A DNA stretch of 64,000 nucleotides from NCBI RefSeq assembly GCF_002088275.1, contig NZ_AQQS01000004.1, positions 145,988 to 209,987 of the forward strand, read 5' to 3'. The DNA is from Aurantimonas sp. 22II-16-19i (GTDB lineage Bacteria > Pseudomonadota > Alphaproteobacteria > Rhizobiales > Rhizobiaceae). The notes below the pieces were generated by a model. It saw nothing but the letters and a program-made list of their open reading frames with translations. It was not told the origin of the DNA and did no database searches. Position numbers and translations under genes: made by a program. Shown in pieces: positions 1 to 8,700 of this stretch (positions within the stretch are counted from its first letter, which is position 1; the number at the start of each line of letters is the position of its first letter).

Positions 1-972
<972 letters not shown>

Positions 973-980
973 TCATCATC

Positions 981-1247
981 ATGGCACTCACCTTCCCCAA
1001 TCGATCGCGCAGTTACGACGCGCAGGGCCACCGGGTCCGCTTCGTCGGTTATGACGGGATGATGGAGGTGCCCTTCTTCGTCGAGGAGACCGCGCTTTCT
1101 TCCAGCGGAACGACGCAGACCGGCTCGGAAACCGGCTTGCTCAAGGCGTTCGACGCGGCGCGCGACATCGTTCTGAGGGTCGCCGCAAAAGCCTATGCCC
1201 GCAGCCGCAAGAAGATGTACGTTCTCACCGACAAGGATTTTGCCTGA
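981..1247 (+). CDS. DUF1488 family small protein
   Basis: An 88-residue protein starting MALTFPNRSRSYD, followed by HRVRFVGYDGMMEVPFFVEE. This is the recognisable DUF1488 pattern: a compact protein common in proteobacteria with no known activity. It ends in a basic segment ARSRKKMYVLTDKDFA. There are no membrane segments or signal peptide, so it is probably cytosolic. It is divergent from groESL across a 297-bp spacer that contains the CIRCE element. There is no evidence for a function or for heat regulation of this gene itself. Confidence 0.85.
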   Translation: MALTFPNRSRSYDAQGHRVRFVGYDGMMEVPFFVEETALSSSGTTQTGSETGLLKAFDAARDIVLRVAAKAYARSRKKMYVLTDKDFA

Positions 1248-1375
1248 TCCGACGTCCGCCCCCTCGCCAGCGGCGATGGTACCGAATCCGGCGCCCTGTC
1301 GGCGCGCCCGTTGATTTCGGCGGCACTTGTAAGTCGAAATAAAATCCCCAATTTACTGAAAGTAGGCCGATAAAC

Positions 1376-1409
1376 GAATTGATTCGAGAGCAGTCTCGAA
1401 ATTCAATTC
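1376..1409 (+). promoter_or_regulatory. Stem-loop in the leader of the cold-shock gene
   Basis: GAATTGATTCGAGA is followed by a 4-base loop and TCTCGAAATTCAATTC, giving two paired blocks (7 and 6 bp) with a small two-base bulge. It lies about 85 bp before the cspA ATG, in a stretch visibly richer in A and T than the surroundings. Cold-shock genes often carry long structured leaders that act as RNA thermometers. Whether this hairpin is transcribed as part of that leader or is an upstream element is not settled by sequence. Confidence 0.5.
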
Positions 1410-1493
1410 CGGCGTTTCCTGCTGAAAATCGATCATCCCCGCCAAGAAATACTTCTAGGCTTACTGCGACTTTTTCTAACGAAAGGGTGTCCC

Positions 1494-1706
1494 ATGACCA
1501 CGGGAACCGTCAAATGGTTTAGCTCCGACAAGGGCTTCGGCTTCATCGCGCCTGACAATGGCGGCGGCGATGCCTTCGTCCACATCAGCGCCGTCGAGCG
1601 CTCGGGGCTGAGCAGCCTGCAGGATGGCCAGAAGGTCTCCTACGAACTCGTTGCCGATCGCAAGAGCGGCAAGATGTCGGCCGAGAACCTCACCACCATC
1701 GCCTGA
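1494..1706 (+). CDS. cspA: Cold-shock protein, CspA family
   Basis: A 70-residue single cold-shock domain protein that binds single-stranded nucleic acid and melts RNA structure. RNP1 (KGFGFI, about residues 14-19) and RNP2 (DAFVHIS, about 26-32) are intact, after the typical start MTTGTVKWFSSDKGF. A purine-rich site (GAAAGGG) precedes the ATG. The gene is monocistronic: a stem-loop lies in its leader and an intrinsic terminator follows 8 bp after the stop codon. Several csp paralogues are usual in this order, so cold induction is not certain for this copy. Confidence 0.96.
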   Translation: MTTGTVKWFSSDKGFGFIAPDNGGGDAFVHISAVERSGLSSLQDGQKVSYELVADRKSGKMSAENLTTIA

Positions 1707-1714
1707 CGATCTTT

Positions 1715-1738
1715 CTCGCGGCGCGCCAGCGCCGCGAG
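1715..1738 (+). terminator. Intrinsic terminator after cspA
   Basis: CTCGCGGCGC and GCGCCGCGAG form a perfect 10-bp stem with a 4-base loop, followed by TTCCCTCT. It begins 8 bp after the cspA stop codon. The T-tract is weak but position and stem strength support termination. Confidence 0.75.
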
Positions 1739-1749
1739 TTCCCTCTGGA

Positions 1750-1794
1750 GCATGATCCCGAAAAGTGGGAACCGGTTTTCGGGAAAGATCATGC
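1750..1794. repeat. Rhizobiales intergenic palindromic repeat
   Basis: GCATGATC and GATCATGC bracket an inner palindrome built on CCGAAAA and TTTTCGG around AACCGG. This is the short intergenic palindrome scattered in high copy through genomes of Bradyrhizobium, Mesorhizobium and relatives. The bases following it (to about 1822) include the GGAGCGGGAAGG tail that often accompanies it. Its role is unknown. It is useful here as taxonomic support. Confidence 0.8.
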
Positions 1795-1969
1795 AGCAAC
1801 AATAAGATGGAGCGGGAAGGGGTCGGAGACGGATGTCCCGGCAAATCTCACTCTCGATCCGACGGACGCAGCGCGTCGAACCCGCTCGCCATGTCGCACC
1901 TTTGTCGTAAGCAGATGCCCGCGCCGCGCCGTGACCGACATGGCGCCGGGCCGGCGCACGGAGACGAAC

Positions 1970-2110
1970 ATGTCCAAGCGACAAGGCAATCGCGAAGTCC
2001 GCAAGCCGAAGGCCGAAAAGCCCAAAGCTGCCGCCGCCGAAGCGACGTTCGCGGGCTTGAGCAAGGGCTCCCCCGAGCCGCTCAAGCCGATGAAGAAGAA
2101 GAAGGCTTAG
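1970..2110 (+). CDS. Small lysine-rich hypothetical protein (46 aa)
   Basis: A 46-residue basic protein starting MSKRQGNREVRKPKAEK and ending in PMKKKKA. An ACGGAG ribosome-binding site lies 5 bp before the ATG. Very similar short proteins rich in lysine, alanine and proline with the start MSK.QGNRE.KKPK occur in many Hyphomicrobiales genomes, so I regard it as a real gene despite its size. There are no domains or membrane segments, and it is likely disordered. No function is known. It is followed 243 bp later by another small basic protein. Confidence 0.7.
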   Translation: MSKRQGNREVRKPKAEKPKAAAAEATFAGLSKGSPEPLKPMKKKKA

Positions 2111-2353
2111 CGCAGCGACCGGGTCCGGGCTTCGTTCGCGCGATCTGGACCGCAGACTTCGACATCGAACGACGGGATCGACCGGCACCTCGCCGACGAA
2201 CCCCGATCCGGTCTCGACAAGTCTCTGAGACGGCGGCCGGGCGCCACGCAGCCCCGGGCTTCGCCGTCAGCCGGCCAGGCCCCCACGACCGCGCCGACGC
2301 CGGCCGTCGACATCGACCCCCTGAAACCGTTCAGCGATGCGAGAGGCAACCCC

Positions 2354-2575
2354 ATGATCAACTCCCGAATGACGCGCGAGCGCGCCGAAATCAGCTTCCA
2401 GCCGAAGAGCGAGCGCAGCGACAAGGTCTCGGCGGTGCGCACGATCGAGGCCAGCCGGCTTCTCGTCCAAGCCAAGTCCGCAAAACTCAAAGAGCTCCGC
2501 CTGGCGCGGGACGCGACCATTGTCGTCGCGCCGGTCAAGCCCGGCAAGAGCCGGCGCACCAAGCAGGGCGCCTGA
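2354..2575 (+). CDS. Small basic hypothetical protein (73 aa)
   Basis: A 73-residue protein rich in charged residues (MTRERAEISFQPKSERSDK, then SRLLVQAKSAKLKELRLARD) that looks largely helical, with a disordered basic tail ending KPGKSRRTKQGA. GAGAGG lies 7 bases before the ATG, supporting this start; an in-frame ATG 15 bp downstream is an alternative. The pattern of short helical proteins with an AKT/S.KL..LRLA motif recurs in rhizobial genomes, but the family has no described role. It lies 141 bp before the glucan synthase gene on the same strand; there is no evidence that the two are cotranscribed. Confidence 0.6.
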   Translation: MINSRMTRERAEISFQPKSERSDKVSAVRTIEASRLLVQAKSAKLKELRLARDATIVVAPVKPGKSRRTKQGA

Positions 2576-2716
2576 TCGCTCTCGCATGAGGGAATCGTTC
2601 GGGCAGCCGTGCACGCCGGCGGCCGCCCCGTTTTTGTCTTCGTTCGTCCGCAACGAACCGCAAGGCGCCTTCGACCGAACTCCGGCCTCCACGCATCGTA
2701 GGAAGGACCGGCCCTG

Positions 2717-5700
2717 ATGATCCCCGAGGCCTATGCAGAAGCAGATCCCGTCGAGACGCGGGAGCGTTCCTCCCGGCACTGGCTCGGCCAGTTGCTGAAC
2801 CGCGCCGAGAGTTCCACCCTCTGGTCCGACAAGGCGCCGGTTCGCCAGGAGCTGTTCGGCGTCGAACGCCTCGAACAGCATGCCGAAAGCCTCGCGCGGG
2901 CCCAGACCGTCACCGACCATCCGCGCGCCGTCCTGTCGCTGCATGTCAGGCTCGGGCGGAACGCGGCCGTGCTGCTCGCCGCCTACCGGGAAAGCGCGGC
3001 GGAACTCGAGCAAGGCCGGAGCATCGTTCCCGCCGCCGAATGGCTGCTCGACAACTATCACATCGCCGAGGCGCAGATCCGCGACATCAGGGACGATCTG
3101 CCCAGCGGCTACTATCGCAAGCTGCCCAAGCTCGCCGCCGGCCCCTTCGCCGGCTATCCGCGCATCCTCGGCCTCGCCTGGGCCTATGTCGCCCACACCG
3201 ACAGCAACATGGAAGCGGAGTCGCTGCGTCGGTTCGTGGCGGCCTATCAGCGGGTCCAGCCGCTGACGATCGGGGAACTGTGGGCCGTCCCGATCACGCT
3301 GCGCATCGTGCTCGTCGAAAACCTGCGCCGCCTGGCGGACCAGATCACGGCCGGGCGGCTGGCGCGGCAGGAGGCCGACCGTTGGGCCGACCGGCTGCGC
3401 GCCGTCGGCGGACCCCCGAGCGAACTCGGCGCGCTGGTCTCGACCCTTTCCAGCGAGCCGCTGTCGGAACGCTTCGCCGCGCAACTCGCCAAGCGGCTGC
3501 GGGATCTCGACCCCTCGACCACCCCGGCGCTCGCCTGGCTGGAGGAGCGGCTGCGCCAGCAGTCGACCTCGAGCGAAGAGGTCGTGCACCATGTCCAGCT
3601 GCGCCAGGGCGCCTCGAACGTCACGGTCCGCAACATCGTCACCAGCATGCGGCTGGCCTCCGATATCGAGTGGGCCGATCTGTTCGAAAGCGTCAGCCTC
3701 GTCGACGCGCGGCTTCGGGCCAGGAGCGGCTTTGCCCGCATGGACTTCGCCACCCGCAACCTCTACCGCAGCGCGATCGAGCAATTGTCGCGCGGCTCCG
3801 GCGCGAGCGAGCTGGAAATCGCCGAGCGGGCCCTCGATGCGGCCGAAAATGCCGCGACGACGGACGATGCCGACGGCGAGCGGGTCGCCGACCCCGGCTA
3901 TCATCTGATCGCCGGGGGGCGCCCAGCGCTCGAACGGGCGATCGACTTTCGCCCGCCCATGCGGCTCTCCTGGAGCCGCTTCGGCATGCGTCTCGGCATT
4001 GCCGGCTATGTCGGCGCGATCCTTCTCCTCGCCACGTTGCTCTCGCTCCTGGCCGCCTTCGCAATGGCGAGCGCGGGGGGCGGCATCGTCCTCGTCGCGC
4101 TCTTCGCCCTCACCGCGATCGTTCCGGCCAGCGAAGTCGCAACCGTCGTCGTCAACCGGGCGCTGACCTTCGGTTTCGGCGCCAATGCTCTCCCGTCCCT
4201 CGATCTCAAGGAAGGTGTGCCGTCGTCCCTGCGCACACTCGTGGTCGTCCCGACGCTTCTGACCGGCGCCGACGATCTGCGCGAGCAGATCGAGCGGCTC
4301 GAGGTGCATTTCCTGTCCGGCACCGGCGGGGACATCGCCTTCGCGCTTCTGGCCGACGGCGTCGACGCGGCATCCGAGATCGTGGACGGAGACGCCGGCC
4401 TTATCGGCATCGCCGCCGCCGAGATCAAGCGCCTCAATGCGCGCCATGGCGCTGGCCCGTCCGGTCCAAGGTTCCTGTTTCTTCACCGGCGCCGCCTCTT
4501 CAACGCCTCGGAAGGCGTCTGGATGGGATGGGAGCGCAAGCGCGGCAAGCTGCACGAGTTGAACCGTCTGCTGCGGGGCGCCACCGACACGTCCTATGCG
4601 GGCGCCGACGGCTCCGTGCCGAGCGTGCCCGCCGGCGTGCGCTACGTGATCACGCTCGATGCCGATACCAGGCTGCCACGCGACACCGCCAACCGCCTGA
4701 TCGCCAAGATGGCACATCCCCTGAACCGGCCGCGGTGGTCGCCATCGGCACGGCGCGTCGTCGGCGGCCACGCGATCCTGCAGCCGCGCGTCACCGCGTC
4801 GCTGCCGATCGGGACGGAAGGCTCGCTCTATCAGCGGGTCTTCTCGGCTCCCGGCGGGATCGACGCCTATTCCGCCGCCGCGTCGGACGTCTACCAGGAT
4901 CTCTTCGACGAAGGCTCGTTCACCGGCAAGGGCATCTACGACGTCGACGCCTTCGAGGCGGCGCTCGCCGGGCGCGTCCCCGACAACACCATGCTCAGCC
5001 ACGACCTGTTCGAGGGCGCGCTGGCACGATCCGGCCTCGTCTCCGACATCGAGGTCGTCGAGGAGTTTCCGTCCCGCTACGACGTCTCGACGCGGCGCCA
5101 GCACCGCTGGGTGCGCGGCGACTGGCAGCTTCTGCCCTGGATCCTGAGCCTTGGCCGAGGCCCGGAGCATCTGCCGGCCGTCGGTCGCTGGAAGATGATC
5201 GACAATCTGAGGCGGTCGCTGATCTCGCCGCTGGCGCTGGCGGCACTTTGGCTGTGCTGGCTGATGCCGCCGACCGCGGCCCTGATCGGCACGCTCGCCG
5301 TGCTGGCGGCGATCGGCACGCCGACGCTGCTGCCGATCGCCCTGTCGATCGTCCCGCACCGCTCCGGCGTCATGCTGCGCGGCCATCTCGTGCGCATCGC
5401 CGGCGAGATCAGGATGGCGGTCCTGCAGGCCGCGCTGCTGGTCGCCTTCCTGCCCGATCATGCCTGGCTCATGGGCGACGCGATCGCCCGCACGCTCCAC
5501 CGTCTCGTGGTGACGCGCCGGCTTTTGTTGGAATGGACGACGTCCGAGCGCTCGTCGGCGGCGGCGCGATCCGGCCTTCGCGGCTTTGCCCGGAGCATGG
5601 CGGGCGGAACCATGCTCGCCGCCCTGGTCACGGCGAGCGCCGTCGTCCTCGCTCCGGCTTCCTGGCCGCTGGCGCTGTCCTTCGCCCTCCTCTGGCTTGC

Positions 5701-8700
5701 CGCTCCGTTGATCGCCTGGCGGGCCAGCCAGGCCCCCAAGGAAGATGTCGCGACAGCGCCCGGTTCCGAGGTTGCCGTCGCCCTGCGGCTGGTCGCCCGC
5801 CGGACCTGGCGGTACTTCGAGACCTTCGTGACGGCGCAGGAAAACATGCTGCCGCCGGACAACTTCCAGGAAGATCCGCACCCGGCCGTCGCCCACCGGA
5901 CGTCGCCGACCAATATCGGGCTCTATCTCCTGGCTGCGGCCAGCGCCCGCGATTTCGGCTGGGCCGGTGCGAGCGAGACGGCGGACCGCATCGAGGCGAC
6001 CTTCGCGTCGATGCGGCGCATGCGTCGTGTCAACGGGCATTTCCTCAACTGGTACGAGACCACCAGTCTTGCCGTGCTCGAACCGGCCTATGTCTCCTCG
6101 GTCGACAGCGGCAACCTCGCCGGCCATCTCGTCGCCCTTGCCAACGCCTGCGAGGAATGGAGCGCGGCTCCCGTCGGGCAGGGCGCGCGTGACGGCATGA
6201 CGGATGCCCTGTCCCTGGCATGCGAGGCCCTCGAGACCGCCGCCGGTGGCGGCCCCGCCAAGCGGCAGATCGCGGTCACGCTGGAGGAGATCAGGGCGAG
6301 GCTGGACGACCCCGTCGCGATCGAGGCCGTCCTGCCGGTCATCGCGCGCCTGGCCGGCAAGGCCGCCGACGCGGCGAGACTGCTCGCGCGCGCCGATCCG
6401 GGTCAGCTGCCGCCGGACATCGTCTTCTGGACCACCGCTATCGCCCGGCTCGCGGCCGAGGATGCGCGCGACAGGCAGACGCCGAGCGTCGGCGCGGCAT
6501 CTCTTTCCGACCGACTCCGGGCGATCGCCGACGAGGCTCGGACCTTCGCCATGGCGATGGATTTCACCTTCCTCGTCGACCGCGAACGCAGCCTCCTGTC
6601 GATCGGCTACGCCGTGAACGACAATGCGCTCGACCGCAGCTGCTACGATCTCCTCGCCTCGGAGGCCCGGCTTGCCAGCCTCTTTGCGATCGCCAAGGGC
6701 GACGTCGAGACGCGCCACTGGTTCAGGCTCGGCCGCGCCGCGACGCCGGTCGGCAACGGCTCGGCTCTGGTCTCCTGGTCGGGATCGATGTTCGAGTATC
6801 TGATGCCGCCGCTGGTGATGCGGGCGCCGACCGGCAGCCTGCTGGAACAGACCTGCCGCCTCGCCGTCCGGCGTCAGCGGTCCTACGGCCGCGGACTCGG
6901 CATCCCGTGGGGCATCTCGGAATCCGCCTTCAACGCCCGGGATTTCGAGTTCACCTATCAGTATTCGAATTTCGGCGTTCCCGGCCTCGGCCTGAAGCGC
7001 GGCCTTGCCGACAATACCGTCATCGCCCCCTATGCCACCGGCCTCGCGGCGATGATCGACCCGGTCGCGGCGCTGGAAAATTACGGCCGCCTCGCCGCCA
7101 TGGGCGCGCTCGGACGCTTCGGCTACTTCGAGGCGCTGGACTTCACCCGCTCGCGCCTCGCCAAGGGCGAGACCTTCGCCATCGTCCGCAACGTCATGGC
7201 CCACCATCAGGGCATGACGATCGTCGCGATCGTCAACACCCTCAAGAACGGCCTGATGCGGAACCGCTTCCACCGCGAGCCGATGATCAAGGCCAGCGAA
7301 CTCCTGCTGCAGGAGCGCATCCCGCGCGATGTCGCGGTGCTGCGCGTGCGGGCCGAAGAGGTGCGCTCGCCGGCCTCCATCTCGGACGAGGGCGCTCCCG
7401 CCGTCCGGCGCCTCGTCGCCACCCCGGCCGGGCCACCGGTGACCCACCTGCTGTCCAACGGCCAGTATTCGGTAATGCTGACGGCGACCGGCGGTGGCTA
7501 CAGTCGCTGGGGCGAGATCGCCGTGACCCGCTGGAAGGAAGACGCGACCCGCGACGACGGGGGCGCCAGGATCTTTCTGCGGGACACGCAGAGCGGCCTG
7601 ACCTGGACGGCCGCGCAGCACCCCGGCCGCAAGGGCTCGGCGACGTCCAGCGTGACCTTCGGCGAGGATCATGCCGAGTTCCACCATCGCAACGAGACGC
7701 TGTCCACCTTGATGGACGTGCTGGTCTCCGGCGAGCATGAGGGTGAAGTCCGCCGCGTCTCGCTGGTCAACACCGGCAGGCGGGCCCGCGAGATCGAGCT
7801 TACGAGCTATGCCGAGCTGGTCCTGACCACGGCGGCGACCGACGCCGCGCATCCGGCCTTCGCCAAGATGTTCGTCGAGACCGAGCACCTGCCGGAATTC
7901 GGCGCCGTGCTGGCCACGCGCCGGCCCCGGTCGACGGACGAGCCCCGTGTCTTTGCGGCGCATTTCGCCGTCGTCGAGGGGGAGATCGTCGCCGAGCCCC
8001 AGTTCGAGACCGACCGGGCGCGCTTTTTCGGATCGGCGACGACGCTCGCGGCCGCGGCGGCGATCGCCGAGGGTCAGCCCTTGTCGAACAGCGTGGGGAC
8101 CGTCCTCGACCCGATCTTCTCGCTGCGCCAGCGGGTGGCCGTCCTGGCGGGCAAGACCGTCCGGGTGGCGTTCTGGACCGTCGTGGCATCGAGCCGCGAC
8201 GAATTGATGGATCTCGTCGACACCCATCACGAGCGCAGCGCCTTCGAGCGCGCCAAGACGCTGGCCTGGACACAGGCGCAGGTGCAGCTTCGCCATCTCG
8301 GCGTCGGCGCGAACGAAGCCGCCGATTTCCAGCGCCTGGCCGGCCCGATCCTTTATGCCGACAACCGGTTCCGTCCGCCGTCGGAGGCGATCACGGTCGG
8401 CGCCGGCCCGCAGTCGGACCTCTGGCCGCTCGGCATCTCCGGCGACCTGCCGCTCGTCGTCGTCTCGATCGACGACGTCGAGGACATCGCCCAGATCCGC
8501 CAACTGCTCAGGGCCCATGAATACTGGCGGTCCAAGCAGCTCGCCGTCGATCTGGTCATCCTCAACGACCATGCCTCCTCCTATCAGGACGATCTCCAGG
8601 TCGCGATCGAAACGGCGGTCAGGAGCAGCCAGTCCCGCCCGAGGCTGGGCGGCTCGCCGGCCAGGGGCTCGGTCTTCTCGCTGCGCTCCGACAGGATGAC

